From the NCBI GenBank assembly GCA_964242305.1, contig CAXTBB010000005.1, forward strand, positions 62,001 to 126,000: a DNA stretch of 64,000 nucleotides, given 5' to 3'. Below the pieces are notes generated by a model. It was not told the DNA's origin, made no database searches, and was given only the letters and a program-made list of their open reading frames with translations. Below, in pieces: positions 56,769 to 64,000 of the stretch. How positions within the stretch are numbered: position 1 is the stretch's first letter; every line of letters starts with the position of its first letter. The stretch is from DATLGB01 sp964242305. Its GTDB lineage: Bacteria > Actinomycetota > Thermoleophilia > Solirubrobacterales > Solirubrobacteraceae. The translations under genes and the position numbers were made by a program.

Positions 56769-58121
56769 TCAGTCGCGGGCGGTGATGACCACGCGAGCGT
56801 TGCCCGCGGGGATCATCGTNNNNNNNNNNCACCCACCCGCCGCGCGCAGCTCGCAGCGGCGGGCGATCGTGGCCAGCACGATGCGCATCTCCGCGTGCGC
56901 GAGCGCGGCGCCCAGGCAGCGGCGGATGCCGCCGCCGAACGGGATCCACGTGTAGGTGCCGGGCTTGGTGTCCACGAAGCGTTCCGGGCGGAAGGCGAAC
57001 GGGTCCGGGTACAGGTCCTCGCGGTGGTGCAGCAGCGCGATGCCCATCAGGCACACGCTGCCGGCCGGCACGCCGACGTCGCCGAACCGCCAGGGGACGG
57101 TGACCCGGCGCCCGACGATCGGGATGACGGGCCGGTTGCGCTGCGACTCGTAGATCGTCGCGTCGACGTAGCTGTCGATCGTGCCGTCAGCCACCTCCTC
57201 GCGCAGACGCGCCCACGCCTCCGGGGTGCGCACGAGGCGCTCGAAGGTCCAGGCCAGCTGGTTGGCGGTCGTCTCGTGACCGGCCAGCACGAGGGTGAGC
57301 AGCTCGTCGCGCAGCTCGGAGTCGGTCAGCAGCTCGCCGTCCTCCGTGGTCGTGCGCAACAGCAGGGAGAGGATGTCGCCCCGCTCGGCCGACGCCGGGT
57401 CCGCCCGGCGCTGCTCGATCACCTCATAGACGGGCTTGTCGAGACGGGCCATGGCCAGTTTGGTGATGCCGACCGGCTCGGTCTTGCCCGCGTTGAGGAA
57501 CTCGCCGACCTGGCCGATGGGCTTGGTCGACAGCTCGGCCAGCGCGCGGATGACGCGGCGCAGGTCCCACTCCGGCGTGCCGCGCTCGGGCTTCCCCTCG
57601 ACGCCGAAGATGCCGGCCATGATCACGTCGAGGGTGACCGCCTGCATGCGCGGCGCGAGCGAGAACGGCTCGTCGATCGGCCAGCGGTCGATCTCGCGCT
57701 CCGCGGCGTCCTCGATGAGCTGCGAGTAGCGCGCGACGGCCTCGCCGTGGAACGGGGGCAGCAGCAGCTTGCGCTGGCGCATGTGGCGCGCGCCGAGCGC
57801 CGTCAGGGTCGAGTTCGGCCCGACGATCGGCCGCAGCGGCGACTCCCCGGTGACCGACGGCGCCAGGTCGGGCTTGGCGCTCAGCAGCGACTTCACGTGG
57901 TCGGGGTGGTTGACCATCGTCACGTCGTCGGTGTGCACGAGCGTCGGGAAGCGGAAGACGTCGCCGTGCTCGCGGCGCGCGCGGAAGAGGAACTCGAGCT
58001 GGCGGCTGCCCAGCTTGAGGCTGGTGCCCAGGCGCGAGCCGGGGACGGTCGGCGGCGCTGGTGGCAGCCGCTCGCCGTCCAGGAGCGGGCCGGTGGTGGT
58101 GGGTTCGGCGGCGACCGCCAT
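56769..58121 (-). CDS. Cytochrome P450 (interrupted near its end by an assembly gap)
   Basis: About 450 residues from ATG 58121. I-helix LAGHETTANQ, ExxR motif in IYESQRNRP, PERFVD and the haem loop FGGGIRRCLGAALA with the Cys ligand are complete, so an active mono-oxygenase is expected. A ten-N gap at 56820-56829 replaces a few residues near the C-terminus (after CELRAAGG); the frame is kept if the true gap is a multiple of three away. N-terminus has no membrane anchor, as usual in bacteria. No ferredoxin partner is adjacent. Confidence 0.92.
   Translation of the reverse strand: MAVAAEPTTTGPLLDGERLPPAPPTVPGSRLGTSLKLGSRQLEFLFRARREHGDVFRFPTLVHTDDVTMVNHPDHVKSLLSAKPDLAPSVTGESPLRPIVGPNSTLTALGARHMRQRKLLLPPFHGEAVARYSQLIEDAAEREIDRWPIDEPFSLAPRMQAVTLDVIMAGIFGVEGKPERGTPEWDLRRVIRALAELSTKPIGQVGEFLNAGKTEPVGITKLAMARLDKPVYEVIEQRRADPASAERGDILSLLLRTTTEDGELLTDSELRDELLTLVLAGHETTANQLAWTFERLVRTPEAWARLREEVADGTIDSYVDATIYESQRNRPVIPIVGRRVTVPWRFGDVGVPAGSVCLMGIALLHHREDLYPDPFAFRPERFVDTKPGTYTWIPFGGGIRRCLGAALAHAEMRIVLATIARRCELRAAGGXXXXTMIPAGNARVVITARD
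56820..56829. other. Assembly gap (10 N)
   Basis: Ten Ns inside the 3' end of the P450 gene. The fixed length suggests a placeholder, so the real distance is unknown and the reading frame across it is not proven. Confidence 0.95.
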
Positions 58122-58131
58122 GGCCCGAAGC

Positions 58132-59751
58132 CTAGACGGCGACGGGCGCGCGGGCCGGCATCGCGCCGGAGGGCCGGCCGAGCAGGAAGCCCTGCGCGTA
58201 CTCGATGCCCGACGAGCGGACCGCGGCGAGGTCCTCGTCGGACTCGATGCCCTCCGCAATGACCTGGCAGCCGGTGTCGCGGACGAAGGCGGAGAAGGAG
58301 CGCATGAAGCGGGTGCGGTCGGCGTCGTCGGCGATCCCGCGCACGATCGAGCGGTTGAGCTTGAGGTACTCGGGGCGCGCCGCGGCGAGCTGGCCCAGGC
58401 CCTCGTGGCCGACGCCGACGTCGCTGACGGCGAAGCGCACCCGGCTCGCGCGCAGCCGGATGACAGCGGCGAGGACGTTGACGTCGGTGGCCACGGTCTG
58501 GCGCTCGCTGACCTCGATGACGAGCCGGTCGCTGGCGGCCTCTCCCTCGATCATCGCGAGCACCGCATCGTCGGCGATGAGATCAGAGGAGAGGTTGACC
58601 GTCAGGGAGCAGCCGCTGGGGACCTCGCTGATGCGAGCGAGCGCGGCGCCCAGGCAGGCGCGCTCGAGCTGCGGCCGCTGCCCGAGCCGGTCGGCGAGCG
58701 AGAACCACGGCAGCGGCCGCTCGCCGTGCTCGAAGCGGGCGAGCGCCTCGTAGGCGTGAACGGCGCCGGTGTTCAGGTCCACGATCGGCTGGAACTCGAT
58801 GTCGATGTCCTCGCCGGCGCACAGCCGGGCGAGCGCCGCGCCGGCGTGGGCCTGCGGCCCGTCGTAGATGGTGACCCGGCCCTTGCCCTCGCGCTTGGAG
58901 GTGCGCAGGGCGACGTCGGCGGCGGCCAGGTCGGCGCCGGCGGCCACGCCCGCGCTGGCGCCGAGGCCGGCGGCGGCGATCGCGGCGACCATGCGCTCGG
59001 CCAGCGACCCGCCGTCGCCGCTCGGCACGAGGACCGCGAACTCGTCGCCACCCATCCGGCCGAGGACGTCCTTCTCGCGGATCGTGTCGCGCATCACCCC
59101 GGCGGCCTTGACGAGCAGCGCGTCGCCGGCGCCGTGGCCGTGCTCCTTGTTGACCCGGCCGAAGTCGTCGAGGTCCAGCAGGACGATCGCGGCGGACGGC
59201 TGGCGCGTGATCTGGGCCTGGAAGGCGGCGCGGGAGAGAACGCCGGTGAGGGCGTCGCGCAGCAGCTCGGAGGTCTCGACCGAGATGCGCCCGACGGCCA
59301 GCAGCAGCCCGGTCCCCGCGGCGAGCAGCCCGAGGGTGTCGGCGGTGGCGCCGAAGCGGGCCAGCGGGGAGGCGAGCACCGCCATGACCAGGACGCGGCC
59401 CGCCGGTCCGACCCGGCCGCCGCGGGCGACGACGCCGACGGCGGCGCTGACCAGCCACAGCAGCGTCAGCGACGTCACCCGCCCGTCGCCGGCGGTGACG
59501 ATCAGGACGCCGGCGCTGGTGGCGAGCGCCTCCTCGAGCTGCAGCCAGCGCTCCGGAAGGGCGCTGCCGTGCAGGAGAGCGGTGACGGCGAGGATCGCGA
59601 GGCCGATCGCGGCCGCGATCGGCTCCGGGTGCAGCGACGGCGTGGTCAGCAGCATCAGCGCGCCGACGCCGGACAGGGCGACGCGGATCCGTGCGGCCAT
59701 CACACGCGCGGAGGCGACGGCGGGAGTGGTTGGGGTGCGGCGGTTGGTCAC
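58132..59751 (-). CDS. Membrane GGDEF-EAL cyclic-di-GMP protein with degenerate EAL site
   Basis: 539 residues. Four to six N-terminal membrane helices (residues about 20-155) precede a GGDEF domain with intact GGDEF motif (about 234-238) and an RxxD inhibitory site (REKD) five residues before it, so diguanylate cyclase activity is expected. The EAL domain keeps AYEALARFE and EVSER, but the DDFGTGY loop reads SDVGVGH and the KLD motif reads KLN, which removes metal ligands needed for hydrolysis. The EAL part may bind c-di-GMP or be regulatory. Stand-alone gene. Confidence 0.92.
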   Translation of the reverse strand: MTNRRTPTTPAVASARVMAARIRVALSGVGALMLLTTPSLHPEPIAAAIGLAILAVTALLHGSALPERWLQLEEALATSAGVLIVTAGDGRVTSLTLLWLVSAAVGVVARGGRVGPAGRVLVMAVLASPLARFGATADTLGLLAAGTGLLLAVGRISVETSELLRDALTGVLSRAAFQAQITRQPSAAIVLLDLDDFGRVNKEHGHGAGDALLVKAAGVMRDTIREKDVLGRMGGDEFAVLVPSGDGGSLAERMVAAIAAAGLGASAGVAAGADLAAADVALRTSKREGKGRVTIYDGPQAHAGAALARLCAGEDIDIEFQPIVDLNTGAVHAYEALARFEHGERPLPWFSLADRLGQRPQLERACLGAALARISEVPSGCSLTVNLSSDLIADDAVLAMIEGEAASDRLVIEVSERQTVATDVNVLAAVIRLRASRVRFAVSDVGVGHEGLGQLAAARPEYLKLNRSIVRGIADDADRTRFMRSFSAFVRDTGCQVIAEGIESDEDLAAVRSSGIEYAQGFLLGRPSGAMPARAPVAV

Positions 59752-59802
59752 CTCACTCAGCTATTCGTCCATTTCGGCCTCGACCTTTAAAGGCCTTTGC
59801 GA

Positions 59803-60924
59803 TCAGGTGACGACGGAGCGCAGACGGTCCATCGCGTCCCAGACGTCGACGAAGCGCGTGTAGAGCGGGGTGACGGCGAGGCGGATGAGGTCGGGCGTGC
59901 GGTAATCACCGATCACCTTGGCCGCGATCAGTCGCGCGTTCAGCGCCCGGGCGTCCGCGTGCCGGACGGCGACGTGGGAGCCGCGGCGCTCGGAATCGCG
60001 CGGCGACGCCAGCTCCACCTGCGGCGGCAGGCACTCGATCAGCAGCTCGAGCAGCGCGATCGACTTGGCCCGCAGCGCGTCGATCCCGGCCTCGGCGGTG
60101 ATGCGCGCACCCTCCTCGACCGCGGCCAGCGCGAGCTGGGATGGCGTGCCGGCCAGGAAGCGCTCGACGCCGGCCTGCGGCGCGAACGGGCGGTCCATGT
60201 CGAACTGGTCGCGCTGGGCGAACCAGCCCCAGATCGGCGAGCGCACGTCGGGATCGGTCGCGTAGAGGAAGCCGGTGGCGCCCGGGCCGCCGTTGAGGTA
60301 CTTGTAGGTGCAGCCGACCGCCAGCTCGATGCCGTGGCGGTTGAGCTCGACGGGGACGGCGCCGGCGGAGTGGCTGAGGTCCCAGATCAACGGGATGTCC
60401 GCCTCCCGGCAGCGCGCGGTGATACCGGCCACGTCGGCCAGCTCGCCCGTGCGGTAGTCGACCTGCGACCAGACGACGAGCCCGGCGCCCTCGACCTCCT
60501 CCGTGAAGCGGGCCTCGACCCCGCGCTCGGCGGCCAGGCCCTCGAGCACGTAGCGGTCGGTCGGGAACGAGCCGGCCGGGGTGACCAGGGGGCCGTCCCG
60601 GTGGGCCGCGGCGGCGAGCTTGTAGAGGTTCACGGTGACGGAGTCGGTGACGATCACCTGGCCGGGCTGGGCACCGACGATCGGCGCGATCGCGTCGCCC
60701 GCGCGGCGCGGCGCCTCCAGCCAGCCCGTCTCCCAGCCGCCCACCAGCTCCGTCCCCCACTGGTCGATGACCGCGTGCAGCCGCGCGCGGGTCGCCACCG
60801 GCAGCCGGCCCAGCGAGTTGCCGTCGAGATAGAGCAGCTCGGGGTCGGCGATCACGAAGCGCTCGCGGAAGCCGGCCAGCGGGTCGGCGGCGTCGAGGCG
60901 TTCAGCGGCCGAGCGGGAGCGCAT
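59803..60924 (-). CDS. kynU: Kynureninase
   Basis: 373 residues. LYLDGNSLGRLP, VTDSVTVNLYKL, VIWDLSHSAGAVPVEL and the PLP-Lys motif GCTYKYLNGGPGATGFLY match KynU. It cleaves kynurenine to anthranilate and alanine (or 3-hydroxykynurenine to 3-hydroxyanthranilate). The last gene of a three-gene run with overlapping ends; the ATG lies 23 bases inside the hydrolase gene. Confidence 0.92.
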   Translation of the reverse strand: MRSRSAAERLDAADPLAGFRERFVIADPELLYLDGNSLGRLPVATRARLHAVIDQWGTELVGGWETGWLEAPRRAGDAIAPIVGAQPGQVIVTDSVTVNLYKLAAAAHRDGPLVTPAGSFPTDRYVLEGLAAERGVEARFTEEVEGAGLVVWSQVDYRTGELADVAGITARCREADIPLIWDLSHSAGAVPVELNRHGIELAVGCTYKYLNGGPGATGFLYATDPDVRSPIWGWFAQRDQFDMDRPFAPQAGVERFLAGTPSQLALAAVEEGARITAEAGIDALRAKSIALLELLIECLPPQVELASPRDSERRGSHVAVRHADARALNARLIAAKVIGDYRTPDLIRLAVTPLYTRFVDVWDAMDRLRSVVT

Positions 60925-61492
60925 CCAGCCAGTCTGCCGCGCAGCGCCACATCCGGTGCGCAGGGTCGATGTGGCTCATGTGGTCCTCGCGCTGGAAGAC
61001 CTCGAGCTCGGCGCCGCGGGCGGCGGCGTAGCGGAAGCTCAGCTCCAGCGGGACGTCCTCGTCGGCGTCGCCGTGCAGGCACAGGACGCGGGCCTCGGTC
61101 GCGTGCTCGATCGGCGAGGCCTCCGCGATCTCCTCCGGCCGGAAGACGCGGTCGACGATGCCGTCGCTGAGCCGCAGCTCGCGGGCGCGCGCGAGGTCGA
61201 GCACACCCGCCTGGGAGACGGCGGCGGCCAGCGGTCGCTGCGACGCGAGCCACACCGCCAGCTGCCCGCCCGCCGAGTGGCCGACGGCGACGTCGGGTGG
61301 CTGGGCCTCGTATCCGGCCAGCACGTCGTCGCGCATGGCCGGCCAGCCCTCGCCGCGGCGGTACTCCAGGTTGTGGACGTCCCAGCCCCGGGCGCGCAGG
61401 TCCGCGCACACGGGCTCCATCAGCGACGCGTCGTACTGCGGCTTCCAGAAGCCGCCGTGGATGACGAGCGCGGTCTTAGGCCGTGACGCCAA
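60902..61492 (-). CDS. Alpha/beta hydrolase, kynurenine formamidase-like
   Basis: 196 residues. HGGFW (residues about 12-16) is the oxyanion motif of animal-type kynurenine formamidases; the nucleophile elbow is GHSAGG, the acid is in HGDADEDVP and the His in DHMSHID. It would hydrolyse N-formylkynurenine to kynurenine. Position between an aminotransferase and kynureninase, overlapping both, supports that role. Shorter than typical (about 240-300), lacking the cap region, so another small esterase function remains possible. Confidence 0.75.
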   Translation of the reverse strand: MASRPKTALVIHGGFWKPQYDASLMEPVCADLRARGWDVHNLEYRRGEGWPAMRDDVLAGYEAQPPDVAVGHSAGGQLAVWLASQRPLAAAVSQAGVLDLARARELRLSDGIVDRVFRPEEIAEASPIEHATEARVLCLHGDADEDVPLELSFRYAAARGAELEVFQREDHMSHIDPAHRMWRCAADWLDALPLGR

Positions 61493-62570
61493 GCGAGTGG
61501 ACGGCGTCGGCGAGGCGGCTGACGCCTTCGGGGATCTGCTCCGCGCTCACCCCGGAGAAGGCCAGCCGCAGCGCGTTGCCGCCGCCCTCGAGCAGGAAGT
61601 CCGACCCCTTGACGAACAGGACGCCCTTCTCCTGGGCGACGCCCTGGAGCTCGGCGACGTCGACCTCCTCGGGCAGTTCGACCCACATGAAGTAGCCACC
61701 CGACGGCGGCTCGAACCGCGCCTCGGGCAGGTGCTCGCCCAGCGCCTTCACGAGCACGTCGCGGCGCTCGCGCAGCGCGTCCTTGACCGTCTGCACCGCC
61801 GAGTCCATCCGCCCCGAGCGGGCGAACTGGTTGACGATCGACTGGGCGACCATGTTCGGCGAGATGTAGGTGTTGGTGGCCAGGCCCTGGACCTGCTTGA
61901 TCAGCGCGGCGGGGCCGACCAGGTAGCCGACGCGGATGCCCGGGCAGACGGTCTTCGAGAACGACGACGCGTACACGACCTTGCCCGCCCCGTCCTGGGA
62001 GAGCATCGTGGGCAGGCCCTCGCCCTCGAAGCGGATGTCGATGTAGGGGTCGTCCTCGAAGAGCACGAAGTCGTGCTCGGCGGCGAGGCGCAGCAGCGTC
62101 GCGCGCTTGTCGGCGCTGAGCGTGTAGCCGGCCGGGTTCTGGAAGTTGGGGATGACGTGGGCGAGCACCGGGGCGGCGTCGCCGGACAGCAGGTCCGACA
62201 GGGCGTCCGTGCTGATGCCGTCCGTCTCCAGCTCGACCATGTGGACCTGGGCGCCGCGGTTGCGCAGGTTGAGCAGCGTGCGGTCGTAGGTCGGCTTCTC
62301 GACGACGACCTCGTGGCCCTTGTCGACGAGCAGCTCGAACAGGAACGCGTCCGCCTGCATGGAGCCGTTGGTGACCAGCACCTGGTCGGTGTCGACGTCG
62401 TGCTTCTCCGCGATCCACTCGCGCAGCGGCACGTAGCCAACCGACGTCCCGTAGGCCGTCGTCCCGGCGGCGTCCTTCTCGAAGGCGTCGTTCGCGGCCT
62501 GCTGGAGGCCCTCCACGTCGACGATGTCCAGGGACGGCGCCCCGCGGGCGAAGGAGATCGTGTCGGCCAT
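61476..62570 (-). CDS. Class I/II PLP aminotransferase (kynurenine/2-aminoadipate type)
   Basis: 364 residues from ATG 62570 (a GTG at 62579 would add three). ISFARGAPS, the cofactor segments TNGSMQADAF, NFQNPAGY and FEDDPYIDIRFEG, and the PLP-Lys motif SSFSKTVCPGIRVGY match the LysN/kynurenine-aminotransferase group of fold type I. It could convert kynurenine to kynurenate or serve another amino acid. Its 3' end overlaps the hydrolase start by 17 bases. Confidence 0.88.
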   Translation of the reverse strand: MADTISFARGAPSLDIVDVEGLQQAANDAFEKDAAGTTAYGTSVGYVPLREWIAEKHDVDTDQVLVTNGSMQADAFLFELLVDKGHEVVVEKPTYDRTLLNLRNRGAQVHMVELETDGISTDALSDLLSGDAAPVLAHVIPNFQNPAGYTLSADKRATLLRLAAEHDFVLFEDDPYIDIRFEGEGLPTMLSQDGAGKVVYASSFSKTVCPGIRVGYLVGPAALIKQVQGLATNTYISPNMVAQSIVNQFARSGRMDSAVQTVKDALRERRDVLVKALGEHLPEARFEPPSGGYFMWVELPEEVDVAELQGVAQEKGVLFVKGSDFLLEGGGNALRLAFSGVSAEQIPEGVSRLADAVHSLGVTA

Positions 62571-62602
62571 GCCGTTCACCCTACCCAGCGCCTGGCGGCG
62601 GG

Positions 62603-63037
62603 CTACGCCGGCGGGAGGCGCACGATCGACAGCCAGAACATCTCGATCGCGGCGATGATGCCGATGAACTGGTCGAGGTCGACCGGCTTGACGATGTAGG
62701 CGTTCACGTGCTGCTCGTAGGCGTCGACGATGTCGCGGTCCTGCTCGGAGGTGGTGAGGACGACGACCGGGATGTTGCTCAGGGCCCGATCGGTCTTGAG
62801 CTCGCGCAGGACCTCGCGGCCGTCCTTGCGGGGCAGGTTGAGGTCGAGCAGGATGATGTCCGGCCGCGGGTGCCCGGCGTGCTCGCCCAGACGGCGGCAG
62901 CGGGCGATCGCCTCCTCGCCGTCGCGCGCCACGCTGAGGTGGTTGAGGATGTGCGCGTCCTTGAGCACCTCCTGGGTGAGGACGATGTCGGGCTCGGAGT
63001 CCTCCACCAGCAGGATCTCGACCGGGACGCCGTTCAA
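62603..63037 (-). CDS. CheY/Rcp1-like single-domain response regulator
   Basis: 144 residues from a TTG at 63037 that overlaps the kinase stop (TTGA). ILLVEDSEPD acidic pair, phospho-Asp in LLDLNLPRKDG, Thr/Ser in LTTSEQ and Lys in IVKPVD. The long loop between helix and strand (CRRLGEHAGHPRPD) is typical of Rcp1-type regulators that pair with PAS/GAF kinases. No output domain, so it acts by protein contact. Confidence 0.92.
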   Translation of the reverse strand: MNGVPVEILLVEDSEPDIVLTQEVLKDAHILNHLSVARDGEEAIARCRRLGEHAGHPRPDIILLDLNLPRKDGREVLRELKTDRALSNIPVVVLTTSEQDRDIVDAYEQHVNAYIVKPVDLDQFIGIIAAIEMFWLSIVRLPPA

Positions 63038-64000
63038 GGCTCGGGCTGGGCGTCGGGAAGGAACACGCGGAACACGCTGCCAGGACCGGACGGCGGCGCT
63101 TCGCACCAGATGCGCCCGCCCTGACGCTCGATCATCGTTCGCGACACCGCGAGCCCGATGCCGGTCCCGCCGTACTCGTCGCGGCCGTGCAGCCGCTGGA
63201 ACATGCGGAAGATGCGCTCGGCGTGCGCGGGCTCGACGCCGATGCCGTTGTCGCGCACGGAGACGGTCCAGCCGTCGGCGACGCGCTCCGCGTCGATGTC
63301 GATCCGCGGCGGCGCACCGTTGGTGAACTTCAGCGCGTTGCCGACCAGGTTCTGGAACACGCTCCCGAGGGCGGTGGCGTCGCCGGTCACGGTCGGGAGG
63401 TCGCCGACGTGGACCTCGCCGCCGGCCTCGGCACGGGCCGCGTCCAGCGCGGCCACCGCGCCGGCGACGACCTCGTTGAGGTCGATNNNNNNNNNNGGCG
63501 AGGTGGTCCCGCCCGGCGCGCGAATAGGCGAGCAGGCCGTTGATGAGCGACTGCATGCGCTCGACGCCGCTCGTGACGAACCCGATGAAGCGGTCGGCGT
63601 CGTCGTCGAGCTGCCCCTTGTAGCGCTTCTCGAGCAGGGTCGTGAAGCCGGAGATGGAGCGCAGCGGCTCCTGCAGGTCGTGGGAGGCGATGTAGGCGAA
63701 CTGCTCGAGCTCGGTGTTGGAGCGCTCCAGGTTGGCCTGGTGGGCGGCCCGGTCGCGCTCTGCTCGCTTGCGCTCGGTGATGTCGGCCACCACCCCCGTG
63801 AAGAAGGGGCGGCCGCCGAGCTCGAACGCGCTCAGCGACAGCTCGATGGGGAACTCGTGGCCGCCCGCGCGCAGGGCCACCAGCTCGACCGTCTGCCCGA
63901 TCACGTGGGTCTCGCCTCCTTCGAGGTAGCGTCGCAGCCCGGCGCGGTGGCCGGCGCGGAAGCGCTCCGGCATGAGCGTGGTCAGCGGCTGCCCGACCAC
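63034..64000 (-). CDS. PAS-domain sensor histidine kinase, N-terminus outside the window, gap inside
   Basis: The gene runs off the right edge. Visible: the second half of a PAS/PAC domain (ELVALRAGGHEFPIELSLSAFELGGRPFF), HisKA with phospho-His in IASHDLQEPLRSI, a ten-N gap at 63487-63496, then HATPase with N-box FQNLVGNALKFT, DNGIGV and GGTGIGLAVS. The parts on either side of the gap read in different frames, which the unknown gap length explains. Partner is the response regulator that it overlaps. The LQEPLR motif is of the phytochrome-like kinase subgroup. Confidence 0.92.
63487..63496. other. Assembly gap (10 N)
   Basis: Ten Ns between the HisKA and HATPase parts of the histidine kinase. 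The frame does not continue across exactly ten bases, so the real number of missing bases is different. Confidence 0.95.

Overview
The window is very GC-rich, densely packed bacterial DNA. A GpgS-type glucosyl-3-phosphoglycerate synthase, an F420-type NADP oxidoreductase homologue, a DtxR regulator with a CPHG motif, a LigC-like ATP-dependent ligase, TSP3 and collagen-like surface proteins and a DUF3352-like lipoprotein together point to a high-GC actinobacterium, probably of the Thermoleophilia (Solirubrobacterales-like). That placement is inference from gene content. Two runs of exactly ten Ns (56820-56829, 63487-63496) show that this is a scaffolded draft, and both gene ends of the window are cut.

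Left end (1-5540): the tail of a TPMT-like methyltransferase, an FAD oxidoreductase with a palindromic operator, a LysR regulator divergent from a DJ-1-like gene (one-base frameshift) that overlaps an F420-dependent-type reductase, and a decayed FAD/NAD(P) protein.

Centre (5542-33634): the dominant feature is a 22-gene, 23-kb array on the minus strand, running from a thiolase/DUF35 pair at 28.5 kb to a glycerate kinase at 5.5 kb. Sixteen of its 21 junctions are 4-base start/stop overlaps. It encodes two SDRs, three crotonases, an ADP-forming acyl-CoA synthetase, an iron alcohol dehydrogenase, an aldehyde dehydrogenase, a complete oligopeptide-type ABC importer, a nitrilase, an LhgO-like oxidase, an MDR reductase, two D-2-hydroxyacid dehydrogenases, an FMN hydroxyacid oxidase and the kinase. 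A strong promoter (TTGACA-18-TATAAG) precedes it, with a CG-centred palindrome downstream. A near-identical palindrome lies before the plus-strand group crotonase-LacI-crotonase-MaoC-like-SDR. An HpcH/HpaI aldolase sits between. I read this as one LacI-controlled regulon that imports an unknown acid or amide, activates it to a CoA thioester, beta-oxidises or retro-aldol-cleaves it, and feeds short hydroxyacids through glycerate into central metabolism.

34-40 kb: a 46-bp direct repeat of the 3' half of tRNA-Phe brackets 5.3 kb carrying a PIN/Phd toxin-antitoxin pair, a PaaK-like ligase with its TetR repressor and tandem operators, and a secreted TolB-like propeller protein. It looks like a tRNA-integrated island that has lost its integrase.

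40-64 kb: mostly housekeeping and surface functions: DUF3352-like lipoprotein, M23 peptidase, MrfA-like helicase, GpgS, a TacA/TacT-like pair, a 13-repeat TSP3 protein with a collapsed paralogue beside it, GpsA, a second glycerate kinase, a collagen-like protein, two orphan RHH proteins, DMT transporter, DNA ligase, DtxR, a TetR/aldo-keto reductase pair, P450, a GGDEF-EAL protein with a degenerate EAL site, a kynurenine-type module (aminotransferase, formamidase-like hydrolase, kynureninase), and a PAS histidine kinase with a CheY-like partner.
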